A DNA stretch of 64,000 nucleotides, taken from assembly GCF_014836405.1 (NCBI RefSeq), contig NZ_JACSQU010000001.1:62001-126000 (forward strand), in the 5' to 3' direction. The DNA is from Brevundimonas guildfordensis. Lineage in GTDB: Bacteria > Pseudomonadota > Alphaproteobacteria > Caulobacterales > Caulobacteraceae. Shown piece after piece: positions 43,253 to 52,211 of the stretch (positions are counted from its first letter, which is position 1; each line of letters starts with the position of its first letter). A model generated the notes under the pieces. It was not told where the DNA came from. It made no database searches and was given only the letters and a program-made list of their open reading frames with translations. A program made the position numbers and the translations under genes.

Positions 43253-43363
43253 CATGGGGAGGTGGATCGGCGGCGTAGCCGTCGAGACGGAGGGGCCGCT
43301 TGGTTCCGCAGCCCTAAGCCCCTCCACCGCTACGCGGTCCCCCTCCCCACGCAGTGGGGAGGA
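43241..43363. repeat. Inverted palindromic repeat element (second type)
   Basis: Left arm 43241-43292 and right arm 43317-43363 are inverted copies, each ending in its own short palindrome (TCCTCCCC...GGGGAGG and CCTCCCC...GGGGAGG). The core contains GGCGTAGCC/CGCTACGCGG. It differs in sequence from the element at 18.7 kb. It overlaps the 3' end of the GNAT gene and fills the gap to the convergent ABC permease gene. Confidence 0.75.
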
Positions 43364-43369
43364 AAGATT

Positions 43370-44233
43370 CTACTCTTTCGACAGGTCCTGTCGCTGGAAC
43401 CACGCCAGGGCCAGAAGGAAGGGGCCGAAGCTCCACAGCGCCAGCCCTGCGATGGCGCGCCAGGCGGCGCCTGCGGGGACGAGGGCGGCTTCCATGCCGC
43501 CCTTGATCAGAACCTTCAGCAGTTCAAAGGCGTCGCCGGGCAGCAGCAGCATGGTCGCCCAGTCGCCCATCTGCCAGCCGAACAGCGGGCTCAGCTTGGC
43601 CAGGAAGAACTGGCCGACGCCGATGACCAGAGGCACGAACAGCGCCGCCAGCAGCGACCGCGTCACCATCGCCGCCAGCAGGCTGAGCAGCAGAAACTGC
43701 ACCACCCGCACATAGGACAGCAGCGCCAGCAGGCCGAACGCCTGCGCCTGTTCTCCTCCGAAGCCGAAGGTGAAGCTGCGCCCGAAGATCACGCCCTTGG
43801 CGACATCGGCGCCCATGCTGGCGAGCAGCAGAAGGATCAGGCCGACCAGGGTCATCAGCTTGACCGCACCGACCTTGCCCATGATCAGGTTCGGCCGGGT
43901 GTTGCGGGCCGTGATCAAACGCCAGGTCTCCCAGCGGTAGTCACCCGCGAAGACGGTGGCCGCGCCGATCAGCAGGAAGGCCAGCACGCCGGGGTTGGCC
44001 AGCCCGCCCGCCGCATCGACCAGCGACTGGCCCAGATCGACGGCGCTGGCGGTCAGTTTCAGCTCGACCGGCAGGGTCTGCATCGCCCCGTCCATCTTGG
44101 ACCGGATGAACAGGAAGCTCGCGGTCGCCAGCCCCAGCGAGATCAGGGGCACGAAAACGACGCTCCAGAACATCGCCGTGCGGTTCTGCAGCAGGCGCCA
44201 GGTTTCGGCGCGGATGGCGTCGGCCAGCATCAT
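43370..44233 (-). CDS. ABC-2 type transporter permease
   Basis: This 287-residue inner-membrane protein has six hydrophobic segments, starting with RAETWRLLQNRTAMFWSVVFVPLISLG and a large loop of about 90 residues before the second helix, the usual ABC-2 permease layout. It pairs with the ATP-binding gene that overlaps it by four bases. The substrate is unknown. Confidence 0.88.
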   Translation of the reverse strand: MMLADAIRAETWRLLQNRTAMFWSVVFVPLISLGLATASFLFIRSKMDGAMQTLPVELKLTASAVDLGQSLVDAAGGLANPGVLAFLLIGAATVFAGDYRWETWRLITARNTRPNLIMGKVGAVKLMTLVGLILLLLASMGADVAKGVIFGRSFTFGFGGEQAQAFGLLALLSYVRVVQFLLLSLLAAMVTRSLLAALFVPLVIGVGQFFLAKLSPLFGWQMGDWATMLLLPGDAFELLKVLIKGGMEAALVPAGAAWRAIAGLALWSFGPFLLALAWFQRQDLSKE

Positions 44234-45129
44234 GGGCGGCCTCCCTCGACGGAAGAGGTTTCAGTCATGAAGACGCTTTCCAGATCGGCGCCGACCCAGC
44301 GGGCCTCGTCGATGTCCACGCCCTGTTCGATCAGGGCGCGCAGCAGGGCAGGGGCCTCGGCGCGCGGCACGGCGGCCATGACGGCGTCGTCCTGAACGCT
44401 GCCGCGCTCGCCCAGAACCGCCATCACCTTGGCCAGCGGCGTGGCGGCCAGCCGCAGCCGCTCGCCCGAGGCGGTCAGGTCGCTGACCTTGCCTTCCGCC
44501 GCCAGCTTGCCCCGGTTCAGGATGGCGACGCGGTCGCAGACGCGCTGGACCTCCAGAAGCTGGTGGCTGGCCAGGATGATGGTCACGCCGTCGTCGTCGG
44601 CCAGGCTGCGGATCAGGGCGCGCATCTCCTGAATGCCGGGCGGGTCCATGCCGCTGGTCGGTTCATCCAGGATCACAAGGTCGGGCCGGGTCATCAGGGC
44701 GGCGGCGACGCCCAGCCGCTGCATCATCCCGACCGAGAAGCCGCGCACCTTGCGGTCGGCCGCCTCGGACAGGCCGACCCGATCCAGCCAGCGGTCGGTC
44801 TCGGCCTCAGCGCCCATGCCGTGCGCCAGCGCCAGCCAGCGCAGAGCCTGACGCGCGGTCAGATAGGGCGGATAGCGCGGCGTCTCGATCATCGAGCCCA
44901 TGCGCCGGGTCACGGCCGGATCGCCGGTGTGCTGGCCCATCACCCGCACCTCGCCCGCCGTGGGCCGGATCAGGCCCAGCAGGATGCGGAACAGGGTCGA
45001 CTTGCCTGCGCCGTTCGGCCCCAGCACACCGTAGACCCCGCCGCGCGGTATGCTGAGACTGAGGCTGTCCAGGGCGCGCACCGGGCCATAGGTCTTGGTC
45101 AGGCCGCTCGTTTCGATAACGCTGGTCAT
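44230..45129 (-). CDS. ABC transporter ATP-binding protein
   Basis: This 299-residue ATPase has Walker A GPNGAGKST, the LSGQ-equivalent RKVRGFSVGMMQRLGVAAAL, Walker B LVILDEPTSGMDPPG and the switch histidine ASHQL. It belongs to the CcmA/YhaQ-type exporter ATPases with a C-terminal regulatory tail. I chose the ATG at 45129 because the conserved part begins directly after it. It forms a two-gene exporter with the permease. Confidence 0.94.
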   Translation of the reverse strand: MTSVIETSGLTKTYGPVRALDSLSLSIPRGGVYGVLGPNGAGKSTLFRILLGLIRPTAGEVRVMGQHTGDPAVTRRMGSMIETPRYPPYLTARQALRWLALAHGMGAEAETDRWLDRVGLSEAADRKVRGFSVGMMQRLGVAAALMTRPDLVILDEPTSGMDPPGIQEMRALIRSLADDDGVTIILASHQLLEVQRVCDRVAILNRGKLAAEGKVSDLTASGERLRLAATPLAKVMAVLGERGSVQDDAVMAAVPRAEAPALLRALIEQGVDIDEARWVGADLESVFMTETSSVEGGRP

Positions 45130-45233
45130 GAATGGGAACGTGGCCCGCAGTTGAAAAACCGGCAAGCCGTCTTCTGTCTGTCGCGGATTAAGCTTAGGCA
45201 ATGTTCGCGAAAGTCGGTTTCTCGGGAGTTGTT

Positions 45234-46469
45234 ATGTTTGATCGCCTGTTCGGCCTGGCGCGCGTCGCCGTTCTGACGCTGGGCGTCGCGGCCTGCGCCA
45301 CCACGCCGTCAGAGCCGGTGACCGAGACGGCCCAGGCGCCGAACGTCATCATGATCTCCATCGACGGCTTCCGCGCGGATTATCTGGCGCGCGGCGCGAC
45401 GCCGGTGCTGGCGCAACTGGCGGCGGAGGGAGCATCGGGGCCGATGAAACCGTCCTTCCCCAGCGTGACCTTCCCCAACCACTATACGCTGGTGACGGGG
45501 CTGCATCCCGACCACCACGGCATCGTCGGCAACAACATGGTCGACGCCGAACTGGGCCGCTTCTCCCTGGGCAACAAGCAGGCGGTCGCCGACCGCCGCT
45601 GGTGGGATCAGGGCGAGCCGATCTGGGTCTCGGCCGAGCGGCAGGGCGTGAAGACCGCCACCATGTTCTGGCCGGGGTCCGAGGCCGCCATCCGCGGCGT
45701 GCGCCCCAGCTATTGGACGCCCTTTGACCAGTCGATGCCGGGCGACGTCCGCGTCGATCAGGTGCTGACCTGGATGGACCTGCCCGCCGCCCAGCGACCG
45801 GCGCTGACCACCCTTTATTTCGACATCGTCGACACCATGGGCCACAACCACGGCCCGGATGCGCCCCAGACACTGGAGGCCCTGCGTTCGGTCGACGCCT
45901 CCATCGGCCGCCTGGTCGACGGGCTGAAGGCGCGGGGGCTGTATGAGAACACCATCCTGGTCATTGTGTCGGATCACGGCATGGCGGCGACCTCGCCGGA
46001 GCGGGTGACGGTGCTGGACGACCTCATCGATCCGGAGGCGGTGCAGATCGTCTATTCGGGCGCGGTCACCTTCCTGAACCCCGTTGCGGGCCGCGAGGCC
46101 GAGGTGGAGCAGGCCCTGCTGGGCTCGCACCCGCACCTGGATTGCTGGCGCAAGAGCGAGATCCCGGCGCGTCTGGCGCTGGGCTCGAACCCGCGCGTCT
46201 CGGCCATCGTCTGCGCGTCCGAGCCCGGCTGGCTGCTGGCGACCAAGGCGCGTCCGGTCACCCGGTCCGGCGGCGCCCATGGTTATGACAACGCCGCGCC
46301 CGAGATGCAGGCCGTCTTCATCGCCCACGGTCCCGGCGTCATCGCTGGGCGGCGGATGCAGAACCTGGACAGCGTCGACGTCCAACCCTTCCTGGCCCGC
46401 CTGCTGGGCGTAACGGCGCCGCGCGGCGACGGTGACCCGAACGACACGCTGCCGGTGACGCAGCACTGA
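45234..46469 (+). CDS. Lipoprotein alkaline-phosphatase-fold phosphodiesterase, NPP family
   Basis: This 411-residue enzyme has a lipobox GVAAC at about 16-20, so it is a lipoprotein. The catalytic core is that of ectonucleotide pyrophosphatase/phosphodiesterases: the metal site SIDGFRADYL, the nucleophile Thr in FPSVTFPNHYTLVTG, DTMGHNHGPD and VSDHGMAA, and a late HGYDN. Relatives hydrolyse nucleotides or phosphodiesters in the periplasm. I chose ATG 45234 (after GGGAG) over 45201, because it begins the signal sequence. Confidence 0.92.
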   Translation: MFDRLFGLARVAVLTLGVAACATTPSEPVTETAQAPNVIMISIDGFRADYLARGATPVLAQLAAEGASGPMKPSFPSVTFPNHYTLVTGLHPDHHGIVGNNMVDAELGRFSLGNKQAVADRRWWDQGEPIWVSAERQGVKTATMFWPGSEAAIRGVRPSYWTPFDQSMPGDVRVDQVLTWMDLPAAQRPALTTLYFDIVDTMGHNHGPDAPQTLEALRSVDASIGRLVDGLKARGLYENTILVIVSDHGMAATSPERVTVLDDLIDPEAVQIVYSGAVTFLNPVAGREAEVEQALLGSHPHLDCWRKSEIPARLALGSNPRVSAIVCASEPGWLLATKARPVTRSGGAHGYDNAAPEMQAVFIAHGPGVIAGRRMQNLDSVDVQPFLARLLGVTAPRGDGDPNDTLPVTQH

Positions 46470-46538
46470 GCGACCGATCGAGGGGTGGGCCGAAAAGGGG
46501 CGCGAGAGTAGAACGGCGGTCCACCTCCGCGAGCGTTC

Positions 46539-47843
46539 ATGTCCCTGCACCTCCCCAAGGTCCGCCGCGCGGCCATCGCCTTCATCCTCGTGACCGCGGT
46601 GCTGGACATCGTGGCCATGGGAATCGTCATTCCGGTCCTGCCGCATCTGATCGAGGAGTTCGTCGGTTCCAACGCCAAGGCGGGCCTGCTGAACGGGGTG
46701 TTCGTGGCCCTCTGGGCGGGGATGCAGTTCCTGGCCTCGCCCGTGATCGGCTCGCTGTCGGACCAGTATGGGCGTCGCCCGGTCATCCTGATCAGCTGCG
46801 CGGGGCTGGCGGCGGACTATGTGCTGATGGCGTTGGCGCCGAACCTGTGGTGGCTGGCGGTCGGGCGTCTGATCGCGGGCGTCACCTCGTCGAGCTTCAC
46901 CACCATCTACGCCTATATGGCCGACATCACCGAGCCTGAAAAACGCGCCCGCGCCTATGGCCTGATCGGCGCGGCCTTCTCGGGCGGCTTCGTGCTGGGG
47001 CCGGTGCTGGGCGGCTTCCTGGGCGAATTCGGGCCGCGCGTGCCCTTCTGGGCGGCGGGCGCCATGTCGGGCGCAGCCTTCCTTTATGGCCTGTTCATCC
47101 TGCCCGAGAGCCTGGTGCCCGATAAGCGGATGCCCTTCAGCTGGCGTCGCGCCAATCCGGTCGGGGCCATGATCCTGCTGAAACGTCACGCCGAGCTGGC
47201 GGGCCTCGCGGTCGTGAACTTCCTGCTCTATTTCGCCCACCACGTCTTTTCGGCGGTCTTCGTTCTCTACGCGGGACTGCGCTACGGCTGGGGGCCGTGG
47301 CAGGTCGGGGCGCTGCTGGCCATGGTCGGCGTGCTGGACATGATCGTCCAGGGCGTGTTGGTCGGACCGGCGTCCAAGCGGTTCGGCGACCGCGCGACCA
47401 TGATCTTCGGTCTGTCCGGAGGGGCGGTCGGCATCGCCTTGATGGGCTGGGCGCCCACGGGCGTCGCCTTCATCGTCGCCATGCTGCCCAACGCCCTGTG
47501 GGGTCTAGCCATGCCGACGCTTCAGTCCTTGATGACCCGCCGCGTCGGCGAGAGCGAGCAGGGCCAGTTACAGGGCGCGAACATGAGCGTCGCCTCCATC
47601 GCCGGCGTGGCCTCGCCTTTGTTCTTCGGCTGGATCTATTCGGTTTCGGCCGGCGAGGGCGGCGCGCAGGCGGCGACCTGGCTGGCGGATCAGGGTCTGC
47701 AGGCGATGTCCGACACGGCCGGCGCCCTGCTGTCCGAGCCGGGGCTGGCCTTCTATCTGGCGTCCGCCGTGCTGGCGCTGGGCGCGCTGATCGGTTTCCT
47801 GACGGCGCGCCGGGCGGAACGGGACGAGGTCACATCCGTTTGA
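46539..47843 (+). CDS. MFS drug transporter, TetA-like (TCR/Tet family)
   Basis: This 434-residue protein has twelve transmembrane segments, with DIVAMGIVIPVLPHL in the first helix and the loop motif GSLSDQYGRRPVIL, which is the TetA-type signature for class A-D drug/H+ antiporters. It also has the family's middle motif GLIGAAFSGGFVLGPVLGG. Tetracycline or other drug export is possible, but no resistance can be claimed from sequence alone. Confidence 0.9.
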   Translation: MSLHLPKVRRAAIAFILVTAVLDIVAMGIVIPVLPHLIEEFVGSNAKAGLLNGVFVALWAGMQFLASPVIGSLSDQYGRRPVILISCAGLAADYVLMALAPNLWWLAVGRLIAGVTSSSFTTIYAYMADITEPEKRARAYGLIGAAFSGGFVLGPVLGGFLGEFGPRVPFWAAGAMSGAAFLYGLFILPESLVPDKRMPFSWRRANPVGAMILLKRHAELAGLAVVNFLLYFAHHVFSAVFVLYAGLRYGWGPWQVGALLAMVGVLDMIVQGVLVGPASKRFGDRATMIFGLSGGAVGIALMGWAPTGVAFIVAMLPNALWGLAMPTLQSLMTRRVGESEQGQLQGANMSVASIAGVASPLFFGWIYSVSAGEGGAQAATWLADQGLQAMSDTAGALLSEPGLAFYLASAVLALGALIGFLTARRAERDEVTSV

Positions 47844-47938
47844 TCGCCGCCGCGCCCCGGATCGAACGACGGCCTTGATCCTGTCGAAAAGCCGAGGCGG
47901 AATGGATGCAACGCCCAAGCTTGTAGAACCGGGACGAG

Positions 47939-49327
47939 ATGAAGACTTCCAGACTGGCCATCGCCGCCGCCCTGATCGTGTCCGCATGCGGCCAGCCGCA
48001 GCCCTCCAAGGCGCAGGAAGGCGTCTTTGCCGAACAGCCCCGTGTCGCCCCCCGCGACGCAGGATCGCTGAAGACCAGTTTCGCCCCTGTGGTGCGCGAG
48101 GCCGCGCCTGCGGTGGTCAACATCTCGGCGCGGGGCGTGCAGCAGGTGCGCGATCCCTTCTTCGAGCTGTTCGGCGGCGGGCCGCAGTCGCGCGTGACGG
48201 GCTCCATCGGTTCGGGCGTGATCGTGCGGCCCGACGGCATCGTGGTCACCAACAACCACGTCATCCAGAACATGCAGCAGATCCGCGTCACCCTGAACGA
48301 TCGACGCGAGTATCCGGCCAAGGTGCTGCTGGCGGACGAGCGGTCCGACATCGCCGTGCTGCAGCTCGAGAATCTGGACGGCGACCTGCCGGCCCTGCGC
48401 ATCGACGATCAGGAGCAGCAGCAGGTCGGCGATCTGGTGCTTGCTATCGGCAATCCGTTCGGCGTCGGCCAGACGGTGACCAACGGCATCATTTCGGCGC
48501 TGAACCGGACCGAGACGGGCATCAGCGATTCCGGCTCCTTCATCCAGACCGACGCGCCGATCAATCCGGGCAACTCGGGCGGCGCCCTGGTCGACATGGA
48601 CGGCGAGCTGATCGGCATCAACACGGCGATCTTCTCGCGTTCAGGCTCTTCCAGCGGCGTGGGCTTCGCCGTGCCCGCGGCCATGGTCAAGCGGGTCGTG
48701 GATTCGGCTGTCGGCGGCGCCAAGGCGGTCGAGCGCGCCTGGCTGGGCGTCAAGGGCGACACCGTCAGCGCCGACATCGCCCGCAGTCTGGGGCTCGAGC
48801 GGCCGCAAGGGTTGATGGTCACGGACGTCTACGCCGGTGGTCCTGGCGCGCGCGCCGGCATCCATCAGGGCGATGTCATCACCGCCATCGACGGGGCCGA
48901 GGTCAATGATCAGGGCGGCCTGAACTTCCGCGTCGGCACCAAGTCGCCGAACTCCACCGTCGCCGTCACCGTGCTGCGCGACGGCCGCACGCAGACGCTG
49001 AACGCCCGCGTCTCGACCCTGCCGGGCGACGCCGAGCCGGGGCAGGGGACGGTCGTAGGGCAGGGAGCCTTGGCCGGACTTCAGGGCGTGGCTTTGAACC
49101 CCGCCCTGGCCGATCGCCTGGGCGGCGATCCCTTCACCAACGGCGTGGTGGTGACGGGCTTGCAGCGCAACAGCGTCCCGGCCCGTATCGGCCTGCGTCC
49201 CAACGACCTGGTGGTGCAGATCGACGGCCGCGCCGTGACCACGGTCGCCGCCCTGGGCCGCGCGCAGCGAGGCTCGGAGTTGACCATTGTCCGCGGCGGG
49301 CGCCGTTTGACGGGCCGCTTGCCTTAA
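47939..49327 (+). CDS. Deg-type periplasmic serine protease (DegQ/DegP-like)
   Basis: This 462-residue protease has the catalytic triad His in TNNHVIQ, Asp in ERSDIAVLQ and Ser in GNSGGAL, followed by two PDZ domains (about 265-355 and 375-462). It resembles DegP/DegQ, which degrade misfolded envelope proteins. The N-terminus reads MKTSRLAIAAALIVSACGQ: instead of the usual signal-peptidase-I site there is a lipobox-like VSAC, so it may be a lipoprotein, which would be unusual for a Deg protease. Starts at 47939 after GGGACGAG. Confidence 0.93.
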   Translation: MKTSRLAIAAALIVSACGQPQPSKAQEGVFAEQPRVAPRDAGSLKTSFAPVVREAAPAVVNISARGVQQVRDPFFELFGGGPQSRVTGSIGSGVIVRPDGIVVTNNHVIQNMQQIRVTLNDRREYPAKVLLADERSDIAVLQLENLDGDLPALRIDDQEQQQVGDLVLAIGNPFGVGQTVTNGIISALNRTETGISDSGSFIQTDAPINPGNSGGALVDMDGELIGINTAIFSRSGSSSGVGFAVPAAMVKRVVDSAVGGAKAVERAWLGVKGDTVSADIARSLGLERPQGLMVTDVYAGGPGARAGIHQGDVITAIDGAEVNDQGGLNFRVGTKSPNSTVAVTVLRDGRTQTLNARVSTLPGDAEPGQGTVVGQGALAGLQGVALNPALADRLGGDPFTNGVVVTGLQRNSVPARIGLRPNDLVVQIDGRAVTTVAALGRAQRGSELTIVRGGRRLTGRLP

Positions 49328-49340
49328 GCCGGCGTTCCGG

Positions 49341-49369
49341 CCGCAGAGGGGCGATCAGCCCTTCTGCGG
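49341..49369. terminator. Bidirectional hairpin between convergent genes
   Basis: A 12-bp stem (49341-49352 with 49358-49369, one G-T pair) with a 5-base loop lies between the stop of the Deg protease gene and the end of the VOC gene. No T-run is present, so its terminator strength is uncertain. Confidence 0.5.
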
Positions 49370-49774
49370 TCCGCCGATGCTCCACAGGTGGCCGAACGGA
49401 TCGCGGACCTGGCCGTAGCGGTCGCCCCAGAACTGATTCTCCAGCGGCATGACCGGAATGGCGCCGTTGACCAGGGCGCGGTTCCACCACTCGTCGGGGT
49501 CGTCGACCTGAAGGTGCAGGGTCACCCCCTTGGGCTCGATGTCGGCCTCGCCGGTCCATTCGGGGAATTCGTCGGCCAGCATGACGCTGCCGCCGTTGAT
49601 GCGCAGGTGGGCGTGCATCAGGCGCTCGCCATCCTCGGCGGGCACGCGGCGCAGTTCCTCGGCGCCGAAGGCGCGGGCGTAGAACTCGATGGCGGCGGCG
49701 CCGCCGCGCGAGGGAATGGTCAGGTGGGGCGTCACCCCGCCGCGTGTTTCCTGATCGAGCTTGGCGTCTGTCAT
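49355..49774 (-). CDS. VOC-family (glyoxalase/bleomycin-resistance/PhnB-like) protein
   Basis: This 139-residue protein has the PhnB/YdcJ-type VOC start (GVTPHLTIPSRGGAAAIEFYARAFGA), HAHLRINGGSVMLADEFPE, and the end YGQVRDPFGHLWSIG. Metal-binding residues of true glyoxalases are only partly kept, so the activity is unclear. The 3' end includes the hairpin shared with the convergent gene. Confidence 0.88.
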   Translation of the reverse strand: MTDAKLDQETRGGVTPHLTIPSRGGAAAIEFYARAFGAEELRRVPAEDGERLMHAHLRINGGSVMLADEFPEWTGEADIEPKGVTLHLQVDDPDEWWNRALVNGAIPVMPLENQFWGDRYGQVRDPFGHLWSIGGPQKG

Positions 49775-49841
49775 GCGATTCCTCCTTAGAGGCCTTGTAA
49801 CGGGTGCAGTCGCCCGAACGAACGCCTATCTAGGCTGTTCC

Positions 49842-51140
49842 ATGACTGATTTGTTCGAAGCCTCCGGCATACACGCCCCCGACGCCCCTCTGGCGGACCG
49901 CCTGCGCCCTCAAGCGCTGGATCAGGTGGTGGGGCAGGATCATCTGCTGGGCCCCGGCGGGCCGATCCGCCGCATGATCGAGGCCGGACGCCTCGGCTCC
50001 ATGATCCTGTGGGGGCCGCCCGGCACCGGCAAGACCACCATCGCCCGGCTGCTGGCCAGGGCGGCGGGCTATGAATATCAATCCATTAGCGCCGTCTTCT
50101 CGGGCGTGGCGGACCTCAAAAAGGCGTTCGAGGCTGCGCGGATGCGCCGGGCGGCGGGCCAGCAGACCCTGCTGTTCGTCGACGAAATCCACCGCTTCAA
50201 CCGCGCTCAGCAGGATGGCTTCCTGCCCTTCGTGGAGGAGGGGATCGTCACCCTGGTCGGCGCCACGACCGAGAACCCCAGCTTCGAGCTGAACGGCGCC
50301 CTGCTGTCGCGGAGCCAGGTCTATGTGCTGAAGCGGCTGGACGACGCCTCGCTGGATCTGCTGCTGGGCCGGGCCGAGGCGCTGATGGGCAAGCCCCTGC
50401 CGCTGACGGCCGAGGCGCGTCAGGCCATGCTTGCCCTGGCCGACGGCGACGGCCGCTATCTGCTGACCATGTCCGAAGTGCTGTTCGATCTGACGGAGGT
50501 CGAGCCGCTGGACGTGCAGGCCCTGGCCGGCGTGCTGCAGAAACGCGCGCCCGTCTACGACAAGTCGCGCGAGGAGCACTACAACCTCATCTCCGCTCTG
50601 CATAAGTCGGTGCGCGGCTCGGACCCGGATGCGGCGCTCTACTGGCTGGCGCGGATGCTCAACGGGGGCGAGGACCCGCTCTATCTGGCGCGGCGTATCG
50701 TGCGCATGGCGGTCGAGGACATCGGCCAGGCCGACCCCCTGTCCATCCTGGTCGCCAACGCCGCCAAGGACACTTACGATTTCCTGGGATCGCCAGAGGG
50801 CGAACTGGCCTTGGCTCAGGCCGTCGTGCACCTGGCCACGGCGCCCAAGTCCGTGGGCGTTTATGAAGCCTTCAAGGCGGCCAAGCGCGCGGCGCACGAG
50901 ACTGGCTCCTTGATGCCCCCGGCGCACATCCGCAACGCCCCGACCAAGCTGATGAAGTCGCTCGGCTACGGCAAAGGCTATCAGTACGACCCGGATACGC
51001 CCGAGGGTTTCTCCGGCGCGAACTTCTTCCCGGACGAAATGGAGCGTCGCACCTTCTACAAGCCCAAGGGCGAGGGCCATGAAGAGAAGGTCAAGGCGCG
51101 GCTGGAGCGCTGGGCGACGATGCGGGCGCGCATGCCTTAA
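49842..51140 (+). CDS. rarA: Replication-associated recombination protein A
   Basis: This 432-residue AAA+ ATPase (RarA/MgsA) acts at stalled replication forks with DNA gap repair. It has Walker [10 protein letters not shown] near residue 57, Walker [12 protein letters not shown], the sensor [11 protein letters not shown], and the C-terminal oligomerisation region. The ATG at 49842 precedes the typical [17 protein letters not shown]; the frame extends further. The 67 bases to the VOC gene start divide the divergent pair. Confidence 0.96.
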   Translation: MTDLFEASGIHAPDAPLADRLRPQALDQVVGQDHLLGPGGPIRRMIEAGRLGSMILWGPPGTGKTTIARLLARAAGYEYQSISAVFSGVADLKKAFEAARMRRAAGQQTLLFVDEIHRFNRAQQDGFLPFVEEGIVTLVGATTENPSFELNGALLSRSQVYVLKRLDDASLDLLLGRAEALMGKPLPLTAEARQAMLALADGDGRYLLTMSEVLFDLTEVEPLDVQALAGVLQKRAPVYDKSREEHYNLISALHKSVRGSDPDAALYWLARMLNGGEDPLYLARRIVRMAVEDIGQADPLSILVANAAKDTYDFLGSPEGELALAQAVVHLATAPKSVGVYEAFKAAKRAAHETGSLMPPAHIRNAPTKLMKSLGYGKGYQYDPDTPEGFSGANFFPDEMERRTFYKPKGEGHEEKVKARLERWATMRARMP

Positions 51141-51216
51141 GGCGACGCTTCGCGAGGCTTGTTGTATTGGCACGCCTCAGCGTAGTTTTCGACGCTTACC
51201 GGCTTGGGGAATAATG

Positions 51217-51657
51217 ATGGTCGATATTTCAAAGCGCCCTTCGGCGCCCTGGCATCTGTGGGCGATCGCTGCCGCTTCGGTGGTCTGGAACGGGGTCGGC
51301 GTCTGGCAGTGGTATCAGAAGGTCACCGGCGCGCCCGCCTATTGGGGTGCATTGACGATGGAGCAGGTCGCCTATCTGCGAGCCGCCCCGTTGTGGACCG
51401 ACGTGGCCTTCGGCGTGGCGGTATGGTGCGGCCTGCTAGGCGCGCTGATGCTGCTTCTGAGGCGCCGTCTGGCGTTCAACGCGTTCATCGCCGGACTGAT
51501 CGCCATGCTGGCGCACGCGGTCTATGTGCTGGCGTTGAGCAACGGCCGCGACGTTATCGGCGCGGGCGGGACGATCTTCACCTTGGTGGTCACTCTGATC
51601 TTCGTCGTTCAGATCACCTATTCGTACGCGGCGCGGCGCAAGGGTCTGATCCGTTAG
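51217..51657 (+). CDS. Small four-helix membrane protein (tandem paralogue 1)
   Basis: This 146-residue protein has four transmembrane helices (about 14-36, 60-83, 86-108 and 118-138). It begins MVDISKRPSAPWHLW and pairs with the next gene, which begins MVDIARRPSTPWHVW. Unknown function. A GGGGA ribosome site precedes the ATG at 51217 (an ATG three bases earlier is also possible). Confidence 0.8.
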   Translation: MVDISKRPSAPWHLWAIAAASVVWNGVGVWQWYQKVTGAPAYWGALTMEQVAYLRAAPLWTDVAFGVAVWCGLLGALMLLLRRRLAFNAFIAGLIAMLAHAVYVLALSNGRDVIGAGGTIFTLVVTLIFVVQITYSYAARRKGLIR

Positions 51658-51747
51658 GCTGCGCTTGAAGCGGCATCGCAGGACATATTGTTAAGGTCTG
51701 GATTTAGGGCGTAACCTCTCCTCCATCGGCAACCTGGGGAGGGATCA

Positions 51748-52200
51748 ATGGTCGATATTGCAAGGCGTCCTTCGACGCCCTGGCACGTGTGGCTGGTGGG
51801 CGTCGTGTCGCTGCTTTGGAACGGCTTCGGCGGCTACGACTTCGTGCAGACCACCACGCGCGGCGAAGCTTATATGCGCGAGGCCGGCTTTGGCGACGAG
51901 ATGATCGCCTATTACAACGCCATGCCGGCATGGATGTATGCGCCTTGGACGCTCGGTGTCTGGGGCGCGGTGATTGGGTCGCTGCTGCTGCTGGCGCGCA
52001 GTCGCTGGGCGGTTCATGCCTTCGCCCTGTCTTTGGTGGGCGCGGTGGTCAGCCTCATCTACTCCAAATTCATCAACCCGCCGCCGGCTCTGCCCCCCGA
52101 ATTGGCGATGATGGAGTGGATGCCCTTTGTTATCGTCCTAATCGCCGCCTTCCTGGCCTGGTACGCCTGGACCATGGCGAAGACGGGCGCGCTCCGCTAA
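51748..52200 (+). CDS. Small four-helix membrane protein (tandem paralogue 2)
   Basis: This 150-residue inner-membrane protein is a paralogue of the preceding gene, aligned from the N-terminal MVDIxxRPSxPWHxW through four helices. A GGGGAGGG site lies 6-7 bases before ATG 51748. No known motif. The next gene (pseudouridine synthase) starts 12 bases later. Confidence 0.8.
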   Translation: MVDIARRPSTPWHVWLVGVVSLLWNGFGGYDFVQTTTRGEAYMREAGFGDEMIAYYNAMPAWMYAPWTLGVWGAVIGSLLLLARSRWAVHAFALSLVGAVVSLIYSKFINPPPALPPELAMMEWMPFVIVLIAAFLAWYAWTMAKTGALR

Positions 52201-52211
52201 AGGCTCGGCGG

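Noticed and set aside
46539..47843. Tetracycline resistance gene
   Set aside because: The motif supports a TetA-like family member only; many such pumps do not confer tetracycline resistance.
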